Shown: positions 1-7,653, counted from the stretch's first letter. The stretch is DNA of 8,586 bases from Actinomycetes bacterium (GCA_022600695.1 JAHZJY010000151.1:1-8586); one strand, 5' to 3'. Notes: generated by a model from the sequence alone, not told the origin. A program made the numbers and translations.

Positions 1-241
1 AGGCGTCCGCTTCCCACGGCGCGCGGACGGCATTCCCGCTCGCGGCCACGTGAACGCATGTGGGGGCGTCGACAGCGCACGGTGTGACGGTCCAACTCGC
101 GCTTTCGCCGTCCGCACCCTCGAAGGTGTAGGTGCCCAGAGCATTCGGATCAGCCACGGTGGCAATGGCGGGAGCGGCCGATGTCACGCTCAGGCCGGCA
201 CCCACGAGTGCGGCCAGCACGGCCACCGGGATCACATTCAT
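1..241 (-). CDS. Small exported protein of unknown function (C-terminus beyond window)
   Basis: An open frame runs from an ATG at 241 off the left edge, giving 80 visible codons and no stop. Residues 1-27 look like a Sec signal peptide: a hydrophobic core at about residues 3-19 and an AIA motif at 25-27 suitable for signal peptidase I. The n-region lacks Lys or Arg. The mature part starts near TVADPN and has two closely spaced cysteines, C55 and C62, which could form a disulfide outside the membrane. No domain is recognised; short secreted proteins with a Cys pair are common in mycobacteria. AGGAG at 246-250, four bases from the ATG, supports this start. An in-frame ATG at 289 would add 16 residues including a Lys-Arg pair before the hydrophobic core, but it lacks a ribosome binding site. 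The gene follows glnA on the same strand after a hairpin, so it is probably transcribed separately. Existence of the gene is fairly sure; its function is unknown. Confidence 0.7.
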   Translation of the reverse strand, partial: MNVIPVAVLAALVGAGLSVTSAAPAIATVADPNALGTYTFEGADGESASWTVTPCAVDAPTCVHVAASGNAVRAPWEADA

Positions 242-315
242 GACGCTCCTCTTCGCAAGTCCGTGTTCGCAGCAGGTGAAGTATTCCATCAGTGCCCGGT
301 CGTGGCATAACGGGA

Positions 316-355
316 CCGGAGGCCTGCGCCCGCCGACTTGGGCGGGGATTTCCGG
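316..355. other. Weak stem-loop between glnA and the exported-protein gene
   Basis: Positions 329-334 (CCCGCC) pair with 341-346 (GGCGGG) around a 6-base loop. An outer 5-bp arm pairs CCGGA at 316-320 with TCCGG at 351-355. On the minus strand it lies after the stronger hairpin at 375-405, so it could be a back-up terminator or part of the leader of the exported-protein gene. No T-tract follows. In GC-rich DNA such short stems also arise by chance. Confidence 0.3.
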
Positions 356-374
356 GACAGGCCCCCAGCCGGTC

Positions 375-405
375 GGGCCCGTCCGGCAATCTGCCGAACG
401 GGCCC
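375..405 (-). terminator. Hairpin downstream of glnA, probable terminator
   Basis: GGGCCCGT at 375-382 pairs perfectly with ACGGGCCC at 398-405. After one mismatch a further 5 bp pair (384-388 with 392-396) around the loop 389-391. The stem starts 20 bases beyond the glnA stop codon, which suits transcription termination. No T-tract follows on the minus strand, so it would be the tract-less type often proposed in mycobacteria. It separates glnA from the downstream exported-protein gene. Confidence 0.6.
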
Positions 406-425
406 AATTCGGAGCGGAGACCGAC

Positions 426-1862
<1,437 letters not shown>

Positions 1863-1916
1863 GGAGTTGCTCCTGTTCAGGTGTAGAGAGGCTGGCGCTG
1901 ACCGTAGGGAGCGGAT

Positions 1917-1954
1917 GTTGCGCCTCCGTCAACCGAATGTTGCGTAGACGTTAC
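1917..1954 (-). promoter_or_regulatory. GlnR-like nitrogen-response box (four half-sites) between glnA and the RDD gene
   Basis: Read in the glnA direction, four pentamers GTAAC, GCAAC, TTGAC and GCAAC occur at exact 6-base intervals (plus-strand positions 1950-1954, 1939-1943, 1928-1932, 1917-1921). This reproduces the actinobacterial GlnR arrangement gTnAC-n6-GnAAC repeated twice, and both halves contain the AC-n9-AC core reported for mycobacteria. GlnR is the OmpR-type regulator that activates or represses glnA according to nitrogen supply. The box ends 55 bases before the glnA start. TTGACG at 1927-1932 could double as a -35 element with TACGGT at 1901-1906 as -10, though the 20-base spacer is long. 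The box is also centred about 48 bases upstream of the divergent RDD gene, so it could act on both. Binding itself is inferred. Confidence 0.75.
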
Positions 1955-1969
1955 GCGTCGCGCGCTCGC

Positions 1970-1975
1970 TATCCT
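1970..1975 (+). promoter_or_regulatory. Probable -10 element for a leaderless RDD mRNA
   Basis: TATCCT fits the mycobacterial TANNNT -10 pattern and lies 7 bases before the ATG at 1983, so transcription would start at or next to the initiation codon. The only Shine-Dalgarno-like bases, GGAG at 1977-1980, are 2 bases from the ATG and too close to work well. No convincing -35 element is seen, which is common in mycobacteria. Confidence 0.5.
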
Positions 1976-1982
1976 TGGAGCC

Positions 1983-2441
1983 ATGGCAGGCGAGATCGGT
2001 TCATGGCTCTCCGGGCCGGAGTCAGTGGGCTCCGGCGACGGGGTTCCGGGGCAGCGGCTGGGACTGCCGCCGGACGGTCCCGGGTCGCTGGCCCGGAGTG
2101 GACGGCGGATCGCGGCCCTGATGGTGGACTGGATGATCGCCTACGGCCTGGCCGGCCTCGGGATGGCCGTCGGGTTCTTCAATATCTCGTTCCTGGCGAC
2201 GGCGGTGCTGCTTATCTGGTTCATCCTCGGGGTGGTGTCGGTCCGGCTGTTCGGCTTCAGCCCCGGCCAATACCTGCTCGGCCTCCGAGTGGCCTCGATA
2301 GACAACCGTCTGCATGTCGGGACCGGGCGCGCCGCGGCGCGTGGGCTGATGATCGCCCTGGTCATCCCGGCGCTCTTCACCGACAGCGACGGCCGGGGAA
2401 TCCAGGACCGGGTCACCGCGACGGCGGTCGTCCGGCGCTAG
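1983..2441 (+). CDS. RDD-family small integral membrane protein
   Basis: The 152-residue product has a Gly/Pro-rich N-terminal segment (1-40), probably cytoplasmic and disordered, then an RDD-type membrane domain. The signature residues are R41-R42 and D49 at the head of the first helix (RRIAALMVDWMIAYG) and the distal QDR at 141-143 before TATAVV. Hydrophobic helices lie near 43-63, 68-88 and 119-131; the GFSPGQYLLGLRV segment at 91-103 is typical of the family. Its biochemical role is unknown; some RDD proteins are linked to ion exchange or membrane homeostasis, which cannot be assigned here. The gene corresponds in position to Rv2219A next to glnA1. It is divergent from glnA, convergent with the DUF4191 gene, and stands alone on the plus strand. 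Translation probably starts on a leaderless mRNA. The GlnR-like box in the shared upstream region could place it under nitrogen control. The family call is firm. Confidence 0.9.
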   Translation: MAGEIGSWLSGPESVGSGDGVPGQRLGLPPDGPGSLARSGRRIAALMVDWMIAYGLAGLGMAVGFFNISFLATAVLLIWFILGVVSVRLFGFSPGQYLLGLRVASIDNRLHVGTGRAAARGLMIALVIPALFTDSDGRGIQDRVTATAVVRR

Positions 2442-2446
2442 TTCAT

Positions 2447-2503
2447 CGAGTGAGGAACCGCGCAGGCGCTTACTCGCACTTCTCCTGCGAATCGGCTCAC
2501 TCG
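2447..2503. terminator. Nested inverted repeat between convergent genes, likely bidirectional terminator
   Basis: CGAGTGAG at 2447-2454 pairs perfectly with CTCACTCG at 2496-2503. Inside, CGCAGG at 2461-2466 pairs with CCTGCG at 2484-2489 around a 17-base loop. The structure fills the 66-base gap between the RDD stop (2441) and the DUF4191 stop (2508), as expected for termination of both convergent transcripts. No T-tract flanks it. Confidence 0.55.
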
Positions 2504-2507
2504 AGAG

Positions 2508-3260
2508 TCAGCGACGGCGGACGGTGCGCTGCATCCCCCGAACCTTGGCCTGCGGAGGCAGCGGGCCTTTCGGCAAGGCGGCCGGGCCGACCCGCCCGCC
2601 CAGCGCTGTCAGCTTTGACTCCAGGATGTCCATCTGCTTGACCGTGATGTTGGCCGGCAGCCGGTTCAGGTGGCGCTCCAGCTTCGCCAGCGGCACCTCG
2701 CCGTCCTCGTTGCCGATGATGAAGTCGTAGATCGGGACCTCGCCAACCAGGCGTGCGGTGCGCTTCTTCTCCTGGGCCAGTAGGGGTTTGACCCGCGATT
2801 GCACCCCTTCGCCGACGAAGATCACACCTGGTCGGCCGATCACCCTATGTACGGCGTCGAGGTGTCCGGTGGCTGAGACGCCGGGGGCCACCCGCCACTT
2901 ACCGCGCATATTCTCCAGTGCCCAGGCGGCGGCCCCGGCTTGACCCTCGGCCTTGCGGTAGACGCTTTTCTGAGCGCGGCGGCCGAAGATGATGAACGCC
3001 ACTAAGACACCGAGTACCACCCCGAACACGATCATCAGGTATTTGGTGTACCCGCCGATCAGCAGGCCGAGGGCCACGGTCGCGCCGGCGATGATCACGA
3101 ACGCGCTGATCATGTAGGGCAGCAGCCGTTTGTCCTCTTTACGCTGCATTTTGAAGGCTTGCCACAGTTGCGCGCGGCGCTGTTTCGAGGCGGCCTTACG
3201 GGCGGCCTTGGCTTCGGCTTTGGCCGCCTTGGTCTGGGCGGGCTTGCGGGATTTCGCCAT
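2508..3260 (-). CDS. DUF4191 two-helix membrane protein (Rv2219-like)
   Basis: The 250-residue protein begins with a very basic, Lys/Ala/Arg-rich region (1-46), probably helical. Two transmembrane helices follow at about 48-70 and 74-93, then a soluble C-terminal domain of about 155 residues ending in a basic tail (TVRRR). This arrangement and sequence match the actinobacterial DUF4191 family, of which Rv2219 is the mycobacterial member; no activity is known to me. ATG at 3260 is preferred because it gives about the length I recall for Rv2219 and has a TATCCT -10 element 8 bases upstream. A TTG at 3269 would add three residues but overlaps that element. It is the last gene of the dlaT-lipA run, 24 bases after lipA, and is followed by a terminator-like structure. 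It may be expressed both by read-through from lipA and from its own promoter. A role in lipoate metabolism is suggested only by position. Confidence 0.9.
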   Translation of the reverse strand: MAKSRKPAQTKAAKAEAKAARKAASKQRRAQLWQAFKMQRKEDKRLLPYMISAFVIIAGATVALGLLIGGYTKYLMIVFGVVLGVLVAFIIFGRRAQKSVYRKAEGQAGAAAWALENMRGKWRVAPGVSATGHLDAVHRVIGRPGVIFVGEGVQSRVKPLLAQEKKRTARLVGEVPIYDFIIGNEDGEVPLAKLERHLNRLPANITVKQMDILESKLTALGGRVGPAALPKGPLPPQAKVRGMQRTVRRR

Positions 3261-3268
3261 AGCTGTCA

Positions 3269-3274
3269 AGGATA
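3269..3274 (-). promoter_or_regulatory. Probable -10 element for a leaderless DUF4191 mRNA
   Basis: Read on the minus strand the bases are TATCCT, the same hexamer as upstream of the RDD gene, 8 bases before the ATG at 3260. No Shine-Dalgarno sequence precedes that ATG. This suggests an internal promoter in the 24-base gap after lipA, giving a leaderless transcript. No recognisable -35 element is present (GCCCCA at the expected place). Confidence 0.4.
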
Positions 3275-3284
3275 CGGAGGGGGG

Positions 3285-4235
3285 TCAGCCGTGGGGCTCA
3301 GTGGCAACCGGAAGTCGCTGAGCCGCGGCGGCCTGCCGGTAAAGTCGGCCGGCCCGGTAGGACGAGCGCACCAGTGGCCCGGCCAGCACCCCCGCGAACC
3401 CCAGGCCCTCGGCGACGCCGGCCAACTCGACGAACTCCTCCGGCTTGACCCAGCGTTCGACCGGGTGGTGGCGCGGCGAAGGCCGCAGGTATTGGGTGAT
3501 GGTGATGATGTCGCAGCCGGCCTCGCGCAGGTCGGCCAGCGCGGTGTGGACCTCGTCGATGGTTTCCCCCATGCCGAGGATGAGATTGCTCTTTGACACC
3601 AGGCCGAATTCCCGGGCCGCGGTCAGCACGTCGAGGCTGCGCTGGTAGCGGAAAGCCGGACGGATTCGCTTGAAGATTCGCGGCACCGTCTCGAGGTTGT
3701 GCGCGAACACCTCCGGGCGCGATTCGAACACCTCCGCGAGCAGGCCCGGTTCGCCGTTGAAATCCGGCGCGAGCAGTTCCACGCCGGTCGCCGGGTTCAA
3801 TGACTTGATTGCCCGCACCGTCTCGGCGTACAGCCAGGCTCCGCCGTCGGACAGGTCATCACGCGCCACCCCGGTGACGGTCGCGTACTTCAGTCCCATC
3901 GTGGCCACACTCTCGGCGACCCGGCGTGGTTCGTCGCGATCCAACTCAGCCGGTTTTCCGGTGTCGATCTGGCAGAAATCGCAACGCCGGGTGCACTGTT
4001 CGCCACCGATCAGGAAGGTGGCCTCGCGGTCCTCCCAGCATTCGAAGATATTGGGGCAGCCGGCTTCCTCGCACACCGTGTGCAGCCCCTCCCGGCGGAC
4101 CAACCCCTTCAGCGCGGTGTACTCCGGCCCCATCCGGGCCCGGGTCTTGATCCACGGGGGTTTGCGCTCGATCGGGGTCTCGGCGTTGCGCACCTCGAGC
4201 CGCAGCAGCTTGCGGCCTTCCGGAACCACGCTCAT
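3285..4235 (-). CDS. lipA: Lipoyl synthase, radical SAM enzyme (LipA)
   Basis: LipA inserts sulfur atoms at C6 and C8 of octanoyl chains attached to lipoyl-domain lysines, completing the cofactor. The 316-residue protein shows both iron-sulfur cluster motifs: auxiliary-cluster cysteines C55, C60 and C66 (C-x4-C-x5-C) and the radical SAM motif CTRRCDFC with C81, C85 and C88. The RSSY motif at 290-293 supplies the conserved serine ligand of the auxiliary cluster. Other family blocks are ELLAPDF, HNLETV and GMGET. The ATG at 4235 overlaps the lipB stop in an ATGA arrangement, and no Shine-Dalgarno sequence is seen, so translational coupling to lipB is likely. It acts in the cytoplasm after LipB, with DlaT (encoded upstream in the same run) as an expected substrate. 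No key residue is missing. Confidence 0.98.
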   Translation of the reverse strand: MSVVPEGRKLLRLEVRNAETPIERKPPWIKTRARMGPEYTALKGLVRREGLHTVCEEAGCPNIFECWEDREATFLIGGEQCTRRCDFCQIDTGKPAELDRDEPRRVAESVATMGLKYATVTGVARDDLSDGGAWLYAETVRAIKSLNPATGVELLAPDFNGEPGLLAEVFESRPEVFAHNLETVPRIFKRIRPAFRYQRSLDVLTAAREFGLVSKSNLILGMGETIDEVHTALADLREAGCDIITITQYLRPSPRHHPVERWVKPEEFVELAGVAEGLGFAGVLAGPLVRSSYRAGRLYRQAAAAQRLPVATEPHG

Positions 4236-4918
4236 GACAGCGATGGTACGGCAGCCGGTACCGGAAGCCGGCCGTCCAAGGCGTCGCTGACCGCCTCGGC
4301 GACCCGGATTCGGACGTCGGAAACGCCGATTGTCCTGCCGAGTTCAGCGCTGATCGATGTCACCCCCGCGTCAGCGATCCCGCAAGGCACGATGGCCGAG
4401 AACGGCCTCAGGTCGCAGTCGCAGTTCAGTGCGAAGCCGTGCAGCGTGGTTCCGCGGGCCACCCGGATGCCGATCGCGGCGATCTTGCGCTCCGGCCGGC
4501 CGCCCGCCGCGGGCAGCCACACCCCGGATCGGCCCCGGACCCGGCCGGCGGCCAGCCCGAAGTCGGTGCACACCCTGATCAGCGATTGTTCCAGGCGCCG
4601 AACATAATCCATCACATCCATGGGCTCAGCCAGCCCGATCACGGGGTAACCGACCAGCTGGCCGGGGCCGTGCCAGGTGATCTTGCCGCCCCGGTCGCTG
4701 TCGATGACCGGGGTGCCGTCCACCGGGCGTTCGTGGGCCTCGGTGCGCTTGCCGGCGGTGTAAACCGGCGGGTGTTCGAGCAGCAGCAGCGTGTCCGGTC
4801 CGCCGGCAACCCGGGCATCGGCGGTCTCGCGCTGTAGTTGCCAGGCCTCGGCGTAGCCGAACACATCGAGGTGCCGGACCCGCAGTGGGTCGGAACCGGA
4901 GCGGATTGACTGCCGCAT
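4232..4918 (-). CDS. lipB: Octanoyl-ACP:protein N-octanoyltransferase (LipB)
   Basis: LipB moves an octanoyl group from acyl carrier protein to the target lysine of lipoyl domains, the first step of endogenous lipoylation. The 228 residues are close to the 230 of M. tuberculosis LipB. The acyl-enzyme cysteine C179 (IVPCGI) and catalytic lysine K145 (ERKIAAIG) form the known Cys/Lys dyad. The [17 protein letters not shown] block at 76-92 and LHGFALNCD at 159-167 form the substrate pocket. The ATG at 4918 gives an N-terminus resembling other mycobacterial LipB proteins (SIRS near residue 4), although no clear ribosome binding site precedes it. It begins 13 bases after the SDR gene and overlaps lipA by 4 bases, which fits one polycistronic mRNA. 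No defect is seen. Confidence 0.98.
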   Translation of the reverse strand: MRQSIRSGSDPLRVRHLDVFGYAEAWQLQRETADARVAGGPDTLLLLEHPPVYTAGKRTEAHERPVDGTPVIDSDRGGKITWHGPGQLVGYPVIGLAEPMDVMDYVRRLEQSLIRVCTDFGLAAGRVRGRSGVWLPAAGGRPERKIAAIGIRVARGTTLHGFALNCDCDLRPFSAIVPCGIADAGVTSISAELGRTIGVSDVRIRVAEAVSDALDGRLPVPAAVPSLS

Positions 4919-4931
4919 CTGACCGACGGTA

Positions 4932-5831
4932 CTACCCGCGGGTGGACGCGGTGGCGTAGCCGAGCGCCTCCCCGATGGTGTTGTGATGGAACACGAAACC
5001 GGCCCGCTCCAGCGCGGCGGGGATGGCGCGCTGACCGCCGAGTAGACCTTCGTCGGCGAACTCCCCGAGCAGGGCCTTCAGCGCGAACCCGGGTACCGGC
5101 CACGGTGCCGGACGGTTCAGTGCCCGGCCGAGGGTGGCGGTGAACTCAGCGTTGGTCACCGGGGCGGGGCCGGTCAGATTCGCCGGTCCGGACAGTTCGG
5201 GTGTGTCGATCGCGAACTGCAGAGCGCGGACCACGTCGTCCAGGCTGACCCACGGCATGTACTGCCGGCCGCCGGCCAGTCGCCCGCCCAGACCCAGGGT
5301 GAACAGTGGTCTGAGCTTGCCCATCATGCCGCCGGCAGAGGAGAGAACCAGCCCGATGCGGGCCACCACCACCCGGACCCCGGCGTCACGGGCGGGTGCG
5401 GTGGCGGCCTCCCAGTCCACGCACAGACGGGCCAGGAATCCCGAACCGGCCGGGGCGGTTTCGTCGACGATATCGCCCCCGGTGTCGCCGTAGTAGCCCA
5501 CTGCGCTGGCATTGATCAGCGTCGGGACGCCCGCTTGTACGGCCGCCGCGGAGATCACTTCCGTTGGGTCGATACGGCTGTCGCGGAGGGCTTGCTTAAA
5601 GGCGCCGGACCAACGTTTGTCGGCGACGCCGACGCCGCACAGGTTGACGACGGCGTCGACGCCCGCAAGGCCGCCCGGGTCGAACTCGCCACTGTCGGGG
5701 TTCCAGAACAGCTCGTCGCGGCCGGTCGGGGCGCGCCGGACAATACGGATTACCCGCTGGTCGGCCGAGTGCAGTGCGGTCACCAGCGCCGAGCCGATCA
5801 GGCCGGAAGAGCCTGCGATGGCGACAGTCAA
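4932..5831 (-). CDS. TIGR01777-type SDR / NAD-dependent epimerase family protein (Rv2216-like)
   Basis: The 299-residue protein has an N-terminal Rossmann fold with GSSGLIG at 7-13, RR at 32-33 that could favour NADP, the VNLCG strand-loop near 62-66, and an ASAVGYYG motif at 108-115 carrying the SDR tyrosine region. The C-terminal part ([17 protein letters not shown] and HHNTIGEAL) matches the DUF1731 domain of the YfcH/TIGR01777 family. The substrate is unknown. The start is taken as TTG at 5831, one base after the dlaT stop, because the Rossmann motif follows at once and the length then fits the roughly 300 residues of the family. The in-frame ATG at 5912 lies inside dlaT and would add an unrelated 27-residue extension. 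No Shine-Dalgarno sequence is evident, so re-initiation after dlaT is likely. Its place between dlaT and lipB hints at a redox or lipoate link, which is inference only. Confidence 0.92.
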   Translation of the reverse strand: MTVAIAGSSGLIGSALVTALHSADQRVIRIVRRAPTGRDELFWNPDSGEFDPGGLAGVDAVVNLCGVGVADKRWSGAFKQALRDSRIDPTEVISAAAVQAGVPTLINASAVGYYGDTGGDIVDETAPAGSGFLARLCVDWEAATAPARDAGVRVVVARIGLVLSSAGGMMGKLRPLFTLGLGGRLAGGRQYMPWVSLDDVVRALQFAIDTPELSGPANLTGPAPVTNAEFTATLGRALNRPAPWPVPGFALKALLGEFADEGLLGGQRAIPAALERAGFVFHHNTIGEALGYATASTRG

Positions 5832-5832
5832 C

Positions 5833-7539
5833 TCAGAGCCCGAGCTCGGCTTCGAACGAGCCTTCCTCCAGCCGCTTTCGAACCGTGGTGAGGAACCGTC
5901 CGGCATCGGCACCGTCGATCAGCCGATGGTCATAGGTCAACGGCAGATAGCAGACCGAGCGGACGCCGATCGATTCGTTGCCGGAGTCGTCGACGATCAC
6001 CCGGGGACGTTTGACGATCGCACCGGTGCCCAGCATGGCCGCCTGCGGCGGCACCAGGATCGGGGTGTCGAATAGGGCGCCCTGGCTGCCGATATTGGTG
6101 ATGGTGAAGGTTCCGCCGGACAGTTCGTCGGGTTTGAGGTTGCCGGAGCGTGCGCGGGCGGCGATATCGCTGATCGCCCGGGCCAACCCGGCCAGCGACA
6201 GGTCGCCTGCGTTGTGCACCACCGGGGAGAGCAGACCCTGCTCGGTGTCGACCGCGAAACCGAGGTGCTCGGCGTCGTAGTAGGTGATCTCGCCGGCCTC
6301 CTCGTTGTAGCTGGCGTTGATATTCGGGTGCGCTTTGAGGGCGTCGATGACGGCGCGGGCGAAGAACGGCAGGAAGGTGAGGTTGACGCCCTCACGTTCG
6401 GAGAACTCCTTTTTGGCCCGGGCTCGTAGGGTGGCGATCCTGGTCATGTCGACTTCGTGAGTCTGGGTCAGCTGCGCGCTGGCCTGAAGCGACTCGCGGG
6501 TCTTGCGTGCGGTGAGCTTGCGGACCCGATTCGCTTTCTGGGTGGTACCGCGCAGATGGGCAAGCGGGGACGGGGCCGAGGAAGAGGGTGCCGGGGCCGA
6601 CGGGGCCGGGGTGACCGCCGCGGGCGCCGACTGCGGAGCCTTTCCGGCCTCGGTCGCGGCGAGCACATCCTGTTTGCGGATACGCCCGCCGACGCCGGTT
6701 CCCTTGACGGTCGCCAGGTCGATCCCGTTCTCGGTGGCCAGCTTCCGCACCAGCGGGGTGACATAGGGTCCGCCTTCACCGGTGGCCGGTGCCGGTGAGG
6801 GCGGCTGCGGTGCGGGGGCGGCTACAGGGGCCGGGGTTGGTGCCGGCGGGGGCGGGGGCGGGGGCGGAGGTGCCGGCGCAGGAGCAGGGGCGGCTGCTGG
6901 GGCGGGTGCCGGGGCCGCCGGCGTAGGAGCCGCCGGGGCGGCCCCGGCGGCGCCGATCCTGGCCAACTCGCCGCCGACCGGAACGGTGACGTCCTCCTCA
7001 GCGGTAATGCTGAGCAGGGTGCCCGCCGCCGGCGACGGAATCTCGGTGTCGACCTTGTCGGTGGAGACCTCGACCAGCGGTTCGTCGACTGCGACGGCGT
7101 CGCCGACCTTCTTCAGCCACCGGGTCACGGTGCCCTCGGTCACCGACTCGCCGAGTTCGGGCATCAGCACCGGCGTCGCCGACGCGGAGTCGGCGGCCGG
7201 CGGTGCGGCCGGTGCCGGGGCAGCGGTGGCCGGTGTCGGTGCGGGAGCGGGTGCGGGAGCGGGCTGCTCAGCCGGCGGTGGGGTGGGCGGGGCGGCCTCG
7301 CCGGCCTCGGAGATCACGGCCAGATCGCCGCCGACGGCCACGGTGTCGTCCTCCTGCGCGACGATCTTGCTCAGCACGCCGGAGGCCGGTGCCGGGATCT
7401 CGGTGTCGACCTTGTCGGTCGACACCTCCAGCAGTGGCTCGTCCACCGTGACGGTGTCACCCTCCTGCTTGAGCCAGCGGGTGACGGTGCCCTCGGTGAC
7501 GCTCTCGCCGAGTGCGGGCATCTGGACGGAGACGGCCAT
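5833..7539 (-). CDS. dlaT: Dihydrolipoamide acyltransferase, E2 of pyruvate dehydrogenase (DlaT/SucB)
   Basis: This E2 subunit forms the core of the pyruvate dehydrogenase complex and transfers acetyl groups from its lipoyl arms to CoA. In M. tuberculosis it also supports the AhpC/AhpD/Lpd peroxidase system. The 568 residues hold two lipoyl domains (about 1-78 and 124-197) with lipoylated lysines K43 and K162 in STDKVDTEI, Ala/Pro-rich linkers, a peripheral E1/E3-binding domain at about 258-293 ([10 protein letters not shown] to QDVLAA), another linker, and the catalytic domain from about 335 with H538 and D542 in DHRLIDG. The second linker (about 198-256) contains nine consecutive prolines at 224-232. 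It is slightly longer than the 553-residue M. tuberculosis protein as I recall it, mostly through linkers. The ATG at 7539 has AGGAG at 7549-7553 nine bases upstream. It heads the run that encodes the enzymes lipoylating it, and a dyad lies in its upstream region. Older annotations call it sucB; PDH assignment follows the mycobacterial literature. Confidence 0.96.
   Translation of the reverse strand: MAVSVQMPALGESVTEGTVTRWLKQEGDTVTVDEPLLEVSTDKVDTEIPAPASGVLSKIVAQEDDTVAVGGDLAVISEAGEAAPPTPPPAEQPAPAPAPAPTPATAAPAPAAPPAADSASATPVLMPELGESVTEGTVTRWLKKVGDAVAVDEPLVEVSTDKVDTEIPSPAAGTLLSITAEEDVTVPVGGELARIGAAGAAPAAPTPAAPAPAPAAAPAPAPAPPPPPPPPPAPTPAPVAAPAPQPPSPAPATGEGGPYVTPLVRKLATENGIDLATVKGTGVGGRIRKQDVLAATEAGKAPQSAPAAVTPAPSAPAPSSSAPSPLAHLRGTTQKANRVRKLTARKTRESLQASAQLTQTHEVDMTRIATLRARAKKEFSEREGVNLTFLPFFARAVIDALKAHPNINASYNEEAGEITYYDAEHLGFAVDTEQGLLSPVVHNAGDLSLAGLARAISDIAARARSGNLKPDELSGGTFTITNIGSQGALFDTPILVPPQAAMLGTGAIVKRPRVIVDDSGNESIGVRSVCYLPLTYDHRLIDGADAGRFLTTVRKRLEEGSFEAELGL
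6844..6870 (-). repeat. CCG/CCC codon run encoding nine prolines in the DlaT linker
   Basis: Nine consecutive proline codons encode P224-P232. On the plus strand this reads as three G5 runs separated by single C bases (6848-6852, 6854-6858, 6860-6864), with further G4-G5 runs at 6814-6818, 6827-6830 and 6833-6836. The plus strand is the dlaT template strand. The tract could vary in length by slippage and could fold as a G-quadruplex; both are inferences. Confidence 0.6.
6955..7164 (-). repeat. Second lipoyl-domain repeat of DlaT
   Basis: Codes for residues 126-195, which align without gaps to residues 7-76. By my count 53 of 70 residues are identical, including [15 protein letters not shown] and [13 protein letters not shown]162 is the lipoylation site. 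It arose by internal domain duplication, as in other multi-lipoyl E2 proteins. Confidence 0.9.
7312..7521 (-). repeat. First lipoyl-domain repeat of DlaT
   Basis: Codes for residues 7-76, the partner copy of the repeat at 6955-7164. K43 is the lipoylation site. The two copies differ mainly in the second half of the domain, after the lysine hairpin. Confidence 0.9.
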
Positions 7540-7632
7540 GTGTTTTGACTCCTATAAGTCGGTCGACCTCTGGCTTACCACAGCAGCGCGTCCCAATCCT
7601 GTCATTCCGGGCGCCATACGGCAGGGCAGTCG

Positions 7633-7653
7633 GGTGCCAATTCGTCTGGCACC
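7633..7653. promoter_or_regulatory. Perfect 7-7-7 dyad in the dlaT / small-gene intergenic region, possible operator
   Basis: GGTGCCA at 7633-7639 and TGGCACC at 7647-7653 form a perfect inverted repeat with a 7-base spacer. It sits 94 bases upstream of dlaT and 8 bases upstream of the divergent 110-residue gene. On the minus strand TTGGCA (7643-7648 area to 7642) within the dyad resembles a -35 element, with TATGGC about 16 bases on as a weak -10. The spacing suits a dimeric repressor, but no known regulator is recognised and an RNA hairpin is an alternative. Confidence 0.4.

Noticed and set aside
1863..1916. Riboswitch or glutamine-sensing RNA in the glnA leader
   Set aside because: The leader is short and shows no strong paired structure; glutamine riboswitches are known from cyanobacteria, and the GlnR-like box explains regulation better.
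1937..2641. 234-codon plus-strand frame overlapping the RDD gene
   Set aside because: The RDD frame has membrane helices and family residues; this frame gives Arg/Gly/Pro-rich sequence without features and runs across the terminator into DUF4191.
3261..3269. TTG start at 3269 for the DUF4191 gene
   Set aside because: It overlaps the -10 element and adds three residues not expected in the family; ATG 3260 fits better.
4934..4943. 10-base palindrome ACCCGCGGGT at the end of the SDR gene
   Set aside because: It is within the coding end, short and GC-only in its core, and such palindromes are expected by chance at this GC content.
5832..5912. N-terminal extension of the SDR gene from ATG 5912
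   Set aside because: It lies wholly within dlaT coding sequence, and homologues begin at the Rossmann strand.
7561..7568. GGTCGACC palindrome upstream of dlaT
   Set aside because: Only 8 bases with no extension of symmetry, so not distinguishable from chance.
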